64,000 nt of DNA from Porphyra umbilicalis (GCA_002049455.2 KV919023.1:1-64000), one strand, 5' to 3'; shown: positions 23,549 through 35,502, numbered from the stretch's first letter. Notes: generated by a model from the sequence alone, not told the origin. Made by a program: numbers and translations.

Positions 23549-25313
23549 ATGGCGGTCGTCCCGGCTGACGTGCTCGACTGTCTGCGGTCGGCTCTTGCTG
23601 TCGAACCGGCCCTGTCCGAGGTGGTGGGCGCATTGAGCATGGCCGAGGTTGCTAGTGGCGTGATGGGTGGTGGTCGGTCGCCAGAGCGGAACAGGTTCAT
23701 GCGATGGGTGGGTGTGATGCTCAACATGCTTGGTTCGTTGGAGCCGACGGAGCGCGAAGTGTGGGAGGCGGTGCGACGAGCGCTTGCCGCCGTCGGAGGG
23801 AGTGTGGAGCAGGGGGAGCGTGGAATCGGGGGTGCGGGTCTGCTCGAGATGGCCAACTTGGCAGACCTTGTGGACATTTGTGGGCACGCCAACCAGGCAG
23901 CACTCTATGCTCGGGACATGGTCAAACGTATTTTTTTTTAAGAGTGTCCATCAGCGCCGCTTTTTCGATGATGTGCGTATGTCCCGCACCAACTTTAACG
24001 AACTCGTTTCCATGACATCCCCGTTCTTGCGTGTCACTCCTCATGGGCCTTGTGCACTTGATCCCACGTACCGTATTTTCGCGGTACTGTTCTGGTTGTC
24101 ACAGGGGGGGAGGCAGCGGGTCATAGCCCGATGCATTGACGTCGCCGAGTCGACGCTTGCAAAGTACGTACGGCCAGATGTCGCAGCGATGCTCTGCGCG
24201 CTGCCTCCTCCCCGCTGGCCTGACGCGGTGGAGCGACGGGTGATCGGCACTGTGCTTGCCTAGATGAAGGAAGGAAACCTCTCTGGGTAGACTGGACTGT
24301 ACGTTTGTTGTATGCCTTTTTGGCGAGCCCCCTGCTATGTGCGGTATTCCATGGGTCATTGGAGGTACAAGTCGTTTGTCCTATTGTCAATCCCTGCGTG
24401 TTGCATACTTGCACGTCGAGTGCGTGCTGGTGACACTGTCTGACATGCGTTTGGCCCTTCCTTTTTCATGTTCTTCGTGTAGTGTTGGTGCTGTGGATGG
24501 GTGCCAGACTCCGTGTCTCACGCCATTCGGCGACCACAAAGAGGACTACACCGACAAGAAGTCGAACTGCTCCATGCTAATGCTCGCCATAACCGACACT
24601 CGGAGGGTGCGCCTGTTCGCTGGCAGCTTCCCAGGGTCGCGCGGCGACTCCATGGCCTTTCGTGGTCGCTCATGGTACAAGGCGCTATCGCATCGCAACG
24701 CGCAGTGCCGGCCGCTCAGCCCGGGCGAGTTTGTCCTGGGTGATGCTGGGTTTGCCCTTACCGTTTCTCCTGTAAGCTTGAAGCCCCATGCTTTCACGGA
24801 GCGGGTCGGTTTCCGTCAGGTACACTTGACGTGCTGTCTCTTTTCCACGCAAGAAGTAAACCCCTTTATGGTTTTGGTCCTGTCTTTTTTGGCTTTGTGG
24901 GTTCCAACTGCTTCTCACTCCTGTGGCTCACTTTCTCTCAGATAACCCCGTTCCGTGAGGTTGACAAGACGGGCCCTAACGTGGCGTCAATGAGAAGGTT
25001 CAACCATCTCCATGCAAAATTGCGCTTTGTCGTGGAGAATGCGTTCGGCCGCCTCAAGCGGCGGTGGCACGTCTTGCGTATGATTTCTGCACACCCCGAG
25101 CTCGCCGCTTCTGTGCGAAAGGTGTGCGTGGCCCTGCACAACGTTCTGGAGGAAAGGCGTGGAGAGTACAACGCGAGCTTGGAAGAGGAGGGGGACGTCG
25201 GGACAGGTACGAGTGTGGCCATCGAGGCCGACTTGTCCGCCAGCGCCCCGGGGGTTTTGAAGCGCATCGCCATTGTGAAGGCACTGGGTCTACCCTGGGT
25301 TGATAGTGCATAG
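23549..25313 (+). pseudogene. PIF/Harbinger (HARBI1-type) DDE transposase, with introns
   Basis: Nuclease that would excise and insert a PIF/Harbinger element. The N-terminal part starts at ATG 23549. The DNA-binding/helical part includes FFDDVRMSRTNFNELV (near 23.96 kb) and RQRVIARCIDVAESTLAKYV (near 24.12 kb). The DDE_4-type core has its first Asp in VGAVDGCQTP (near 24.49 kb), second in GEFVLGDAGFAL (near 24.74 kb) and Glu in VVENAFGRLKRRWHVLRM (near 25.04 kb). A canonical intron at 24772-24941 (CCT/GTAAGC ... CTCTCAG/ATA) joins GDAGFALTVSP to ITPFREVD in phase. A second intron probably lies between CGIPWVIG (ending about 24364) and VGAVDG, but its exact sites are unclear. Around the T-run at 23931-23939 the frame changes, so this copy is probably broken at least once. 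The family call is strong. Confidence 0.88.
24772..24941 (+). other. GT-AG intron in the Harbinger transposase
   Basis: 170 nt, starting GTAAGC and ending CTCTCAG after a pyrimidine-rich tract. Removing it restores the standard spacing between the second Asp and the downstream ITPFREVDK block in phase 0. It shows spliceosomal introns and so a eukaryotic nuclear source. Confidence 0.8.
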
Positions 25314-26288
25314 TGCCTTCTACCTTGTTTTCCTGCCTGCTGCCGATCTACTGTGCCCTTTGTTTTTGTTTTTAAGTCATGACGCTCTTTGTCTCCCCCT
25401 CGGCGCCGATTGGCTACCCCTTTTCGTCTCTTTTTCTACGAACCAAGGTCAGATGCTTGGTTTTATATCGCCAGGATTTGTTTATGTCGGGGCTCCTACG
25501 CGATCGCTCCGCTTGACCATGAATGTGCGTGCACAGTGGCACCAAACAACAGCTACTTTCTCTGCTTGTGGCTGCGTCCACGGGCGAGTAATAGGTAAAC
25601 ATGTAGCTGCGTAACGCACCTGGCGCCTCGCCGATCGTCCATCCGCCAGCGTGGCAGACCGCTGGAGGGCCTCCGCCGCCGCAAGGAGCGCCGTCGCGCA
25701 TCTCAAAACAAGACGTCCTGCCCCCCGCTGCCCCCCCCGTCGTCCTTAAGAATGTTCGGCTCGAGGCATCCAGACTCTACGACAGCAGTCTCGCTCTACA
25801 CCGTGGCCATGACCATTGACGACGTTTACGGGTGCGCACCTGGTGGCCGCTGATGGACCCGCATGCCCGGTGGGTCTGTGCCAGGTGTGATCTGTAGACG
25901 TCACGCCGTTCCCGCCCCGCTCGTTTGCAGCCCCCTCTCGCCTGTAGCGGCCAGGAGTCGGCGGCGGGGCGCCCGAGGGGGCGACTTGGCGGGAGCCACG
26001 GTGCTGTACGTGTCGGTTTTGGCCTTGGCGTTACAAAAGTGACGACGTATGACAGGCAGGCATCGGATTCAACGTATTGGCCGTTACATTGCCGGCTCCT
26101 TTGGTACGTCGTTGTGCTTGAGGAGGGGGGCAACTGGGTCGCGAATGCGAGTGCGCTACAGGATCTTGCCGCCAAAAAAGGAACGTCTCTGTCGCTCAGT
26201 ATGCACAATCGTGGCACAGTCATCAGAAAGAAAAGAGTAATACAACAAGAGACGTGCTCACCACTCGCACCATTGATATGGCCAGTAA
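25314..26288. other. Spacer between two converging ORFs
   Basis: No domain or long repeat was recognised. If the two flanking ORFs belong to one Harbinger element, this is its intergenic part. Confidence 0.4.
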
Positions 26289-26684
26289 CTACTGCCGGCG
26301 CGCGCGCTCGGCGTACGCGTTAAACATATCCACCATCTCCCGGCCTCAATCGTTCTCGGTGACGGTGCTATCCGTGTGGGACTCTGCATCAAGCTTACGC
26401 TTTTCCGCGTCGCGCGCAGAGCGCTGCTCCTCTGCATCGAGCTTGGTATGGATGTACTCTCGGAGCACGCTGGCCGCCGTCTCCTTCCGCGGCCGCTTGC
26501 CCTATGATCCCACCGACGCAGACGCGGCGGCGCCAGCCGCCGCCGCCGTGACAGGGGCCGGAGCAGCACACGCACCGCTCCTCGTGGTCTCGTGCGCCGC
26601 ACCTGCCTCACCCGCGGGAATACCACCGCCGCTGCGTGCCACAACATTGTGGGCACCCCCTTCAGCACGGCCAGCCGAAACCAC
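26289..26684 (-). pseudogene. Coiled-coil ORF fragment, possibly Harbinger partner protein
   Basis: Reading leftwards, one frame runs from an Ala-rich segment into a charged helical stretch (KRPRKETAASVLREYIHTKL, then DAEEQRSARDAEKRKLDAES) and ends MVDMFNAYAERARRQ with a stop at 26289-26291. Two in-frame stops interrupt it: a TAG before GKRPRK and a TGA after VTEND. The charged heptad-like pattern is not what random GC-rich DNA gives. PIF/Harbinger elements usually carry a second gene for a Myb/SANT DNA-binding protein with a helical tail. This ORF converges on the transposase 1 kb away, so it may be that gene's 3' part. Its upstream end is lost where the Gypsy fossil begins. Function is inferred from context only. 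Confidence 0.5.
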
Positions 26685-27553
26685 GGTGCCATTGTGACCC
26701 CCAACACCACGCCTACCAAGACAGCATTTCGATGAAGCAACAAGGCAACTAGGCGCTCACGGCCTTTGGTCACCGCGTGGAAACGCAATGAGACCTTCTG
26801 AACGGTTCGTTCGACATCCAAGACGTTAAGGACGACTTCATCACGGATCTTTCGGACCTTGTTCAAGCGCACGTGCGTTTCTGGAATGACCAATTCCCTG
26901 ATCGGACTCTTTCCGAGACGGTTGCCACCGCCCAGATGTACTGGGATGGTACCAACAAGCTGCGCTTGTAGCTCTAGATGACACGCCCAACGGCAATCAC
27001 AGTCGCTTACGCGACACAGGACTAGCGGACGACGACGGAACGACCATTCATAACGGTTCGCACCCCGCCGCCCCCGCGGGCTGCCGTCCCTCAAGCCAAT
27101 CAGGCTGACATATTTTACAATTGTAACAAGCCGGGGCACTTCGCTGCACAGTGTGCTGAGCCATGTCGCCCTCGCGAACGTGGACAGCCGCCTATCGGCG
27201 TTCATGCCATTGCAGAGGGTACCGTCGAAGAAGAAGACATCGAACATCCGGCCGACGCCGTGGAGGACTCCAAAAACGCCTAAGCCGGGTGCCCGACTTG
27301 GGGCTGCCCGGTGGAACGCGAAAGAGTACGGTAACAAGATTGTTGCGCCGTGCCTTAAGGCACTAAGAGATCTCCGCCACGCTTGGCCCGTGCATGCGTG
27401 TGATGCGGAGCTGCCGCCCTGTACTTGACAGGGGCGCCGGGGTGAACATAGTGCGAACAAGTGTTCTCCATGCGAACTGGATGGCTTACGCCGAGAGGTT
27501 GACCACGCTTCCGCGCATCCGAGATGCAAACAACAATCGTCTTGTGACGAAGC

Positions 27554-28003
27554 ATTGCTATCCTCCAAAAAATGGCGGTTGCAGAGAGAAGGGAGGCAGA
27601 GCCGACGACAGAGCATAGAAATGGAGTCGGATTGGCTGTACGACAAGCCACGATCGTACTATTGGCTGAGAGTTGCCGACAGTAATCTTGCAAGCCCATC
27701 AACGTGTGTTGCAGGGGTCACGCAGAGCCATTGCAACCCACAATGAGATTTCCTGAGATTTTTGGGCCGCTTGCTCGGGGCTGAAGAGGGCATGGAGAGG
27801 GTTCTGGGCCAGACATGTGATTTGTCATGAGATCAACAAATTTCTTCAGATTCTTGAGATACTGATGTGCGTTTTCAGCGCGCAGAGCTGCATGAGGAGA
27901 CTGTGTAAGGAACTCACATGATTCCTAGCCTTTCCATTGGTCCACGTACGCTGCTGAATGATTGCAACCACTCTGCAACCGCCCTTTTCTGGAGGTCAGC
28001 AAT
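27554..28003. mobile_element. 450-bp TIR element inserted in Gypsy element A
   Basis: The ends are inverted copies over about 33 bp (left ATTGCTATCCTCC...GGCGGTTGCAGAG; right complement ATTGCTGACCTCC...GGCGGTTGCAGAG). The element splits the protease-RT part of the old Gypsy. About 270 bp of it recur in inverted orientation at 43816-44052. The target duplication is not clear, so the superfamily is open. No coding sequence. Confidence 0.72.
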
Positions 28004-30171
28004 ATGCCATACATCTGTATGTCGACACCGGAGGTGTACGTCTATTTGACCGATTCCTCGTTTACGACAACTTGTCAGTCCCGTGCATCCTTGGCACCGA
28101 GTTTATCTAACGAAACATTCAGGCAATTCTGCTGCGTTTGCGTAAGATCGTCTGGCAGGAACAAGTGCGCTGCACGGAAGAACTGCCTCGGCCAACGCCG
28201 ATCTTGGCGTGTCTAAATGACAGCGCCTGGGACCGCTATTGGCAAGACAAATTCGCCAGGGTGCGAGCCTGTAAACAGGTACGTGTCAACGGACAACAAA
28301 AAGAGTGGATCATGGCCACATGTGACACCACTGATATGGTTATCATCGCACCGAACGCTCGGTTATGCCGAAATAAGTCAATGGCGGTCGCCCGCGACCT
28401 TGCCATCGTCAAGCCCGACGAATCCTTCTTACTCAAGTTGTACAACTTTGACAAGGACCAATTCATTGTTCGCAAGAACTCAACCTTGGGGTTTGCAGAA
28501 CCCTACCGAGGGCCGATATTGTCCGCTGTCTTGGATGACAACAATCCAAAAGAAGGAACCGATACTTCATCAGACGACGCGAGTCGTGACGCACTCGAGG
28601 ATCTCGACCTCAGTGAGGCTCCCCAGTATCAGCACAAGCAGATTCGAGACAAGCTCAAGACGCATTCGTCTATGTGGGATCGAGCCGTGGGTGTCATCCG
28701 TGCTACGGAGCACGACATCGTCACTCCTCCAGACGCTCTGCCCATACCAGCTCAACCCTACCGCACCGGTCCGTTGAAACGGCAGATCATTGCTGATCAG
28801 ATCAACAAGATGTTGAAACCCAACGCCATCGCCCCTAGCCATAGTTCTTGGGCGAGCCATGTGGTATTTGTACCAAAGAAGAACGGCATAGCCCGAATCT
28901 GTGTCGACTATCGTCGGTTAAACAACATCACCAAGAAGGATGCCTATCCCTTGCCTCGGATGGAGAACTGCCTCGACTCCTTGGGAGATGCCCACGTGTT
29001 CACGTCTCTCGACTGCACCGCTGGGTACTGGCAAATCCCCTTACGCAAGGACGATCAAGAGGAGACGGCGTTCACAACGCATTGTGGTATATACCACTGG
29101 TCATCAATGCTTTTCGGCTTGACGAACGCGCCGGCTACTTTTCAGCGCGCGTTGGATACTATCCTCTCGGGCTTGAAGTGGCAGATATGCCTTGTCTCTT
29201 TAGACGATGTCATCATCTTTTTCGCAAACGCGGAACAACACGTCAAAGACGTTAAAGCGGTTCTGCACCGTCTGCGCGAAGCCGGGGTCACCCTGAACAT
29301 GACAAAGTGCACATGGTTCTCCGACGAAGTCGAGTACCTCGGACACATTGTCCGCCCCGGGCAACTGCACGTGCATAACAAGAACGTGGATGCTCTGAAG
29401 CACGCCGAGTTTTCCAACGACGAGGACCCAGCTGAAACGCTTTTTGGGCATGTGCAACGTCTATCGACGCTTCGTCACGGACTTTGCCAAACGAGCGAAG
29501 CCCCTGAACGCCCTGACTAGGGCCGAGATCCCACCGGATCTACCGCCACCCACGGACGTGGCCATCGCCGCATTCGAAGACCTTTGCAAGGCACTATTAT
29601 GCCCACCGGTACTTGCCTTGCCAAATGCCAATCAGAAGCTTGTCGTCGACATTGACGCATGCGCCGACCAAGTTGGTTGTACACTGCTCGAGGAGGAACC
29701 GGGCGAATTGCTTTATCCTGTCGGACATTGGAGCCGAGGACTCACTTCTGCAGAGAAAATATACTCGACAACGGAGCGCGAATGCCTCGGCGTCGTGTGG
29801 GCTGTCCTCAAGTTTAGGCATTTCCTCTATGGGCGACGGTTCCTCATCCGAACGGATCACCAAGCACTTCGCTGGATCTACAGCACGACCGAATCAAGCG
29901 GACGCTTCATGCAATGGCGACTTCCGCTCTCCGAATACACATTCGGTATGGTTTATAAACCAGGTGCATCACAGCACTTGCCCGACTTCCTGTCGCGCGC
30001 CTCTACGGTGGCGCCGCCAGAAGATATCCATGATGATATACCTTTTCTGGCATTGGCCGAGACGGCCAACGGCTGAAGAACGGGGAGGTACACGGGTGCC
30101 GACACACCGGAGCCGGTGGAGTTCAACGATGTTGTCGAACCACAACAAACAGACGACTACTGTGTCGAGAT

Positions 30172-30413
30172 CAGGGGTTGTCAGGATACATATCCGATAT
30201 CCGGGGCTACTGTAATTGCAGACAAATCGCCTGCATGAGACACCTTTTCGACAGTGCTGTTGCGGATATTGACATACTGAGCTCGAGAGCATCGCAATGA
30301 TGGTATTTTTTTCTGCAATGGACAATCGAGGACGAATATTCTACGACATATTCTCGGATATATCCGTATTCTGGCGAGGATATGGCCAGAAACACGTATC
30401 CTGACAACCCGTG
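30172..30413. mobile_element. 242-bp hAT MITE with perfect 8-bp duplication
   Basis: The termini read CAGGGGTTGTCAGGATAC on the left and CACGGGTTGTCAGGATAC on the right complement. The 8-bp target GTCGAGAT is repeated exactly at 30164-30171 and 30414-30421. CA-start TIRs and 8-bp duplications are the hAT signature. The interior has further GGATAT/ATATCC repeats near both ends. It sits between the RNase H and integrase parts of Gypsy element A and is non-coding. Confidence 0.9.
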
Positions 30414-31895
30414 GTCGAGATGTCCACTCGCGTGGAGCGCGGAACGGCAAAGGCCTTCTTCCCCAACGAGCATCACGCTCTGTATCGCCAGACGCCTTAC
30501 GGCAACCAATTGGTTATACCAAAATCATTACGCGAACGCGTCTTGACGCTCGAGCACCACGCCACAGTGGCATCCCATCCTGGTATGAACCGGATGTATT
30601 ACCCCATGCGAAAGGCATATTACTGGCCTTCGATGGTAACGGACATCCACACCACCATCACCAAGAGCACAACTTGTGCCCAAAACTGCCTCGCCTTGCG
30701 GCCACACACCACGCCCTTGACGCTGCTCCCGGCTACTGAGCCTCTCACAGAGCTGTCCGTCGACATCTTTGGGCCCATTCCGGCCTCCAAGAAGGCCAAT
30801 CGCTTCATCTTGGTTATCACCGACCGCTTCGCCAAGCTCACCAAGTGTGTCGCCTTACGGCGAAATACGGCCATGTCCGTGGCGTCAGCCATCACCGACG
30901 CGTCGGTGTCCGCCTACGGGCCCCCGGATCGGATTGTATCGGACCAAGGGCCCCAGTTCATGTCGAACTTTTTCATCGCTGTGATGAAAATGCTTGGCAT
31001 TGAAACGGTTCGCACCACGGCATATCATCCCGCAACCAATAGGCAAGTTGAACGGTACAACCGTACAATGGCTACTCAGCTTCGACATCACGTCGCCGAC
31101 GACCTATGACGATGGGACGAGCTACTCCCGGTAATCACCATGGCGTATAATAGCCAATCGCACCGGTCTACGGGTATTGCTCCATTTGAGCTCGTTATCT
31201 CAAGGCGGATCCCCAACCTCGCGGTTCGAAACTTGCCCTCGGGCACTCGGCTGACAAATAAGGGAACGCTCAAAGATGGGTCACCCCTAGCTCGCAAACG
31301 CGAGTTCATGGCCCGGCTGCGCGAGCAGATCCTTATCGTAGTCGAGGCCTTGCGTAAGACACAACAACGTTACAAACGTAACTTCGACGATCGGGTCTCA
31401 ACCCACAATGCGGACGTCAAGATCGGCGACTACGTATACACGACCAACCACGATCGGAAAAAAAAGCTGCAAAGCAAAGTTATTGGACCCTTCGTCGTCA
31501 TCGACGCAGACGCGGATGCCTCCATGTTTGCCATTGACATTGACGTGGAGGAAAAACGTGGCAGCAGTGACTATGTCACCCCAGCTCCTTGTCCAACGAC
31601 GACGGACACGGTTTCACACCCCCTGCTAGATGGTCTTGACCAACACAAGCCACCCCCGGCAAATGCCGACGAGTATGTGACTGGCAAACGTCTGGGCTTA
31701 CGCCATACTGGCGACAGCTATAGCGCTAAGGTGCGCTGAATCGAAAACGAGTCGAAAGACGACACCTAGGAACCCCTGGAGAATCTTCCACGCAACCTGG
31801 TGATGCGCTTTCTTTGACAGAATGAGAAGCATGTGCCAGGGTAAGAATGGCAAACGCCAACACGGCGAAGTCGCGGACAAGCCGGGCTGACAACC

Positions 31896-32414
31896 ATGTC
31901 CAACATAGTCATGGAATCCTCGTGGATACCCACTATCCAACATGTCCATGTTACTGGTGACGGATTTATCCATGCCGATGTCTCGTGGACAGATTCAACT
32001 ACTGCCGCCGCTATTAACGAATTAATTCATGTCGCGTGGCTTAAGTCGACTCTGCCGTCCATGACGCGCAACTTTGCGTATGACCCCTAACTTGCCTTTC
32101 GGCATTTCCCTCGGCTGAACCGTGCTTACGGTCCGTACACATATGTGTGGCCGAAGTCCGCGCAAGCGACACTGATCGGGAGCGATGCCCCCGTGCCAGT
32201 GCTCCCCAACACGTTTCTCGTATCCCCATTACAGCACTTGGACTCAGTCCTTCGACGCCTGGTGATAACCACAGAGGAAGCAACCGTGGTCATTCCACAA
32301 TGGACAAACACCATTTGGTACGTAACCGCTATACGCGCATGTTTCGAGTACGAAGTAAATTCATCAACAGATGCAAGGGATATGAATCCCACACCATGGG
32401 CCATGCTGGCCTGA
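31896..32414 (+). mobile_element. DIRS-like pol relic (RNase H and downstream domain)
   Basis: A short open segment reads INELIHVAWLKSTL, then LAFRHFPRLNRAYGPYTY, then EEATVVIPQWTNTIWYV. From memory, this order (an RNase H helix, a block like HFxRLNxxxGPYxxDxFAS, then a block like VVxPxWPxxxWF) is typical of the C-terminal pol region of DIRS/Ngaro-type tyrosine-recombinase retroelements. No recombinase or inverted ends were found. It is a small, degraded fossil just downstream of Gypsy element A, with about two breaks. Confidence 0.5.
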
Positions 32415-32573
32415 CACTTCCTCCATCGCTATGACGATAAACAGAAAAACAAGAAAGTGGATACAAACATGTCAAACGACAAACAATCAGAAGACTCAGA
32501 AACATCAACACCTTAAAGGTGTAAGCCCCAAACATTGGCACACCCTCCCGCCAGTGTCAGCCGAGCAAGTCAC

Positions 32574-35140
32574 TCAACAGTGAACCCCGCTACTTCTCCT
32601 CCTCATCACTACGATGCGAGTCGCGAAGACAAGGGTGGCGAGAGCCAATGCTGGCCCCCGACTACTGGGAAAGGCTACGCGCACGCGTATTGCGTGCCGA
32701 GGGCGAGGCCCCGCCTGAAGGCCCCCCGTCCGCATGAGCGCGACGCCCCAGAACGATCTGAGCGTTGAAGCGCGTCGGCGCTGCCGCCTTCTCCGGCTGA
32801 ACAGCCTCGAGGTGCTGAGCAAAGCCATCAACGGCGCGAGCGACGGCCTGCCCAAAAATGGCCATGTCCGACTCAACTCCTCGCCCGTGCGCCCGCTCCA
32901 CAGCACGGCGTAAGCCAGTCACTTGATCCACCCAGGCATGCGCCACAGCTGAAACAGCAGCCCCACGAAGCGCGCGAAGGCGCATGTCGCGCACGCGCGC
33001 CGACCCAAACAAGGAAACCGCAGCGGAGGAAGAGGCACGCGTCTGGCAAGTGGCCTCGATGGCCCGTGGCGGCGATGTCGACCGCGAGCGATCGCTACGC
33101 GGCGACCGCGAGCGATCGCGTCGTGGCGAACGCGGACGAAGGTAACCACCACGATCGCCACTGACGGCATGATCCCGTCCCGGATGGGTCTGCCGACCGC
33201 GACGCCACACCCCGAGGTGACTCGGAGGACATGGTGTCACATGGGCATGCGCGTTTGGTTGAGGTGCGCAATAGAAATCCACAAACACGTGTTGAAGGCA
33301 AACGCCGAACTCCTTGGTCGCATCGAACGTCACGCGCACCTGTCGCGCCTGGCCGGTGTCTCGGTTCCGACAGACCACGTCCTTCAGGACGACCCTTCAA
33401 GGCACACGTCCATTGCGCGGCGCATCTTGCCATATAAGGCATGTGCCGCCTCGCCGTCAGGCGCCTCACGCAGTTTGGACGTGTCCAGGACGTGAAAGTG
33501 ACGAAGTGTCTTCTCGTCCAGACGGACAAATACCTTGTCCTCTGGAAGGGTGCAATACCAAGCCACGATCAGATTGCCGTAGTAAACCGACTACACCATC
33601 TTCCAGGCAGAACTATTCTCCTTTCTCAACGAGTCCACCAGGTACGACATCACAACCGGGGTTGCCACCCAAAGATCGGGAATTGGGCTCCCAGTCGGGA
33701 ACTGGCGGAAGCCAACGATACAAGCCAAATGACTTCGGCGCCCAAAGGATTTCGGCTGACCACTCCGTCTGCAACAGCCCGCGGCCGCGGAAGAACCGTG
33801 TGTCCGCCGCGCGGCGATGGTCGGTCGCGAACATCGGCACCCGAAAGGGGTTCGGTAGCTCGCTCATGCGGGGGCTGCGATCCTCATCGACCGCGTCTTT
33901 CCCCTCAACTGCCACCAGCGTAAGCTGATCCAGGTACGTCGCCAAACCGCCTCGTGGCCGATCGGGACCGCGAGATCCGTGGCCACCGAGCGCCCGTGAA
34001 ATACGGCCTTCGGCCAGTTCCGCAACAGGCGGCAAAACTAGTTGGCTGCCGCCTCGAAGATATCGGTCCCCCTCACGGGACACAACAAGGCGTTGGTGTA
34101 CACCAAACGGTGGAAGGGGTGCAACGGCACTTGGTACCGGATGAATTCGTTGCAGAACGACATGACCTCGCATATACGGCGCTGTGGCCCCTGGCTCCCG
34201 AAGAACGGGTCCCCGTAGACCTCAGCCACGCGGTCACCAGAATGGCTGGGCAAGCCGTGCTCGGCCAACACAGCGACGAAGCCCGGCAGAGTCTCGTACC
34301 GCGCGTGAAGACGCCGAGTGTGCGCGCAAGCGCGTTTGCGAATGAATATGTCATACAGACCTTGGTCAGCTATGACCGGGACCCGTCAACCACCCCTGTT
34401 GGGCCAACTTGGGTACAGAACATGCCGCTAGCCCCAAACTGACGAAGAATCGCCGGGTCGGTGGACCGTTCAACACCGGGTCCGTCACCCTCCACAGCGT
34501 GAGCCACGAGCGCCTCGCCGTTGGCGTTGCCGCCGTCAACCGTCATCGCTGCCTGGTCCGCCATGCTGGTACTTGCGTGCAAACCCATCCCTCCCCCGTA
34601 CGTAGACGCGAGGCAATTCGCCCGCGCCGTTGGCAGTTGCCGCAGCGCCGCCCGGCAATCCGCACGTGCCGCAAGGCGACTCGCCCGTCCCTCCGGCCGT
34701 CGTCGCCGCGCCGCAAGGCAAATCGCCCGCGCCGCCGGCAGTTGCCGCCGCGCCGCCCGGCAGCCCGCACGCGCCGCAAGACAAAACACACGCGTCGCCG
34801 GCCTTACCGCCCTTGTCGTCGTGGCCCCCGCCGCCGGGCTCACCGGCCTTGCCGCTCTTGCCGCCGAAGTGCTTAGCTGCAGGGCTGGCCGCCGGCGCCA
34901 AAGTTCTCGTCGCCCTCGCCGCCGGCCTTGCCGCCCTTGCCGCCCTTGTGCGCCGCCAGCGGGCTTGCCGCCCTTGCTGACTTGCCGCCCTTGCGCGCCG
35001 CCACCGGCCTTGTCGCCCTTGTCGACTTGCCGCCCTTGAGCCCCTTCGCCGGGCGCGCCGCCCCTCTCCCCCAACTCCACGCCCACACTCACCGGGTCCG
35101 TATCCTCGCGGTTGGCCACCTCACGGTAGAGCACCCTCAC
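32574..35140 (-). pseudogene. Unrecognised, decayed minus-strand coding region
   Basis: Protein-like patches lie in order on the minus strand. From high to low coordinates they are: a Gly/Lys/Ala repeat zone (GKGGKAGG units, about 34.58-35.08 kb); a block including GLPSHSGDRVAEVYGDPFFG and EFIRYQVPLHPFHRLVYT (about 34.04-34.27 kb); MFATDHRRAADTRFFRGRG (about 33.8 kb); FVRLDEKTLRHFHVLDTSKL (about 33.5 kb); then FGVCLQHVFVDFYCAPQPN, an RS-rich stretch (SPRRDRSRSPRSDRSRS) and a helical end (32.66-33.3 kb). The patches are in different frames, so it is degraded. I do not recognise the family. It could be a gag-like ORF of an element or a dead host gene. It lies tail to tail with the DIRS-like relic. 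Confidence 0.45.
34620..35080. repeat. GC-rich tandem repeats within the decayed ORF
   Basis: Two blocks: about 60-bp units rich in GCCGCCCGGCA...CCGCACGTGCCGCAAG (34620-34800), and short GCCGCCCTTG/GGCAAGG units (34800-35060) that encode GKGGK-type repeats in reverse. Confidence 0.6.
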
Positions 35141-35212
35141 TCAAGCAGTGCCGTTTGGCCTCAACCTGTGCACGAGCACGAAAACACGTGATGGCCCCGC
35201 GCCGACAACCAC

Positions 35213-35502
35213 GTACCCGCGTCCCGGCTTTCGCCTCATCGCCGGGGTAGTCAAACCCCGACGAAGTGGGCGCCACCCGGCACCGACAACGGTCACCCAG
35301 CACGTGCTGCACAACGCGGACCCGCACACGACACGGTGGTGACCGGTTTCAGGGTACCTTCTCCCCTCCACCTTCGGCAACACGGACCCGCGTCCCGGCC
35401 TTCGCCTTGTCGCCGGGGTAGTCAAACCCCGATGAAGTAAGCGCCTCCATGCGTCGACGACGGTCACCCCAGCACGGGCTGCACAACGCACCCGCACACC
35501 GA
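35213..35502. repeat. Two-copy direct repeat, period about 176 bp
   Basis: CGCGTCCCGGCTTTCGCC...GTAGTCAAACCCCGACGAAG (from 35217) recurs as CGCGTCCCGGCCTTCGCC...GTAGTCAAACCCCGATGAAG (from 35391), each followed by a matching ACGGTCACCC...CAGCACG stretch. Confidence 0.7.

Larger units (their letters stand above)
26700..31739 (+). mobile_element. Old Ty3/Gypsy retrotransposon fossil (element A)
   Basis: A degraded Gypsy body with parts in canonical order. Gag-like sequence (about 26.77-26.97 kb) is followed by a zinc knuckle (CNKPGHFAAQC, near 27.13 kb). A protease-like segment lies near 27.43-27.55 kb. Reverse transcriptase spans about 28.7-29.4 kb (ARICVDYRRLNNITKKDAYP, VSLDDVIIF). RNase H spans about 29.6-30.0 kb (VVDIDACADQVG, IRTDHQALRWI). 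Integrase with HHCC and core spans about 30.45-31.5 kb (SVDIFGPIP, DRIVSDQGPQF, YHPATNRQVERYN). I could not identify either LTR. It carries several breaks (roughly four to six) and two later insertions, at 27554-28003 and 30172-30413. It is clearly older than the Copia and the 45.5-kb Gypsy. Confidence 0.9.

Noticed and set aside
26258-27646. 462-codon minus-strand ORF
   Set aside because: It overlaps the gag and protease parts of Gypsy element A in antisense and crosses unrelated segments. The real minus-strand signal (26289-26684) is in another frame.
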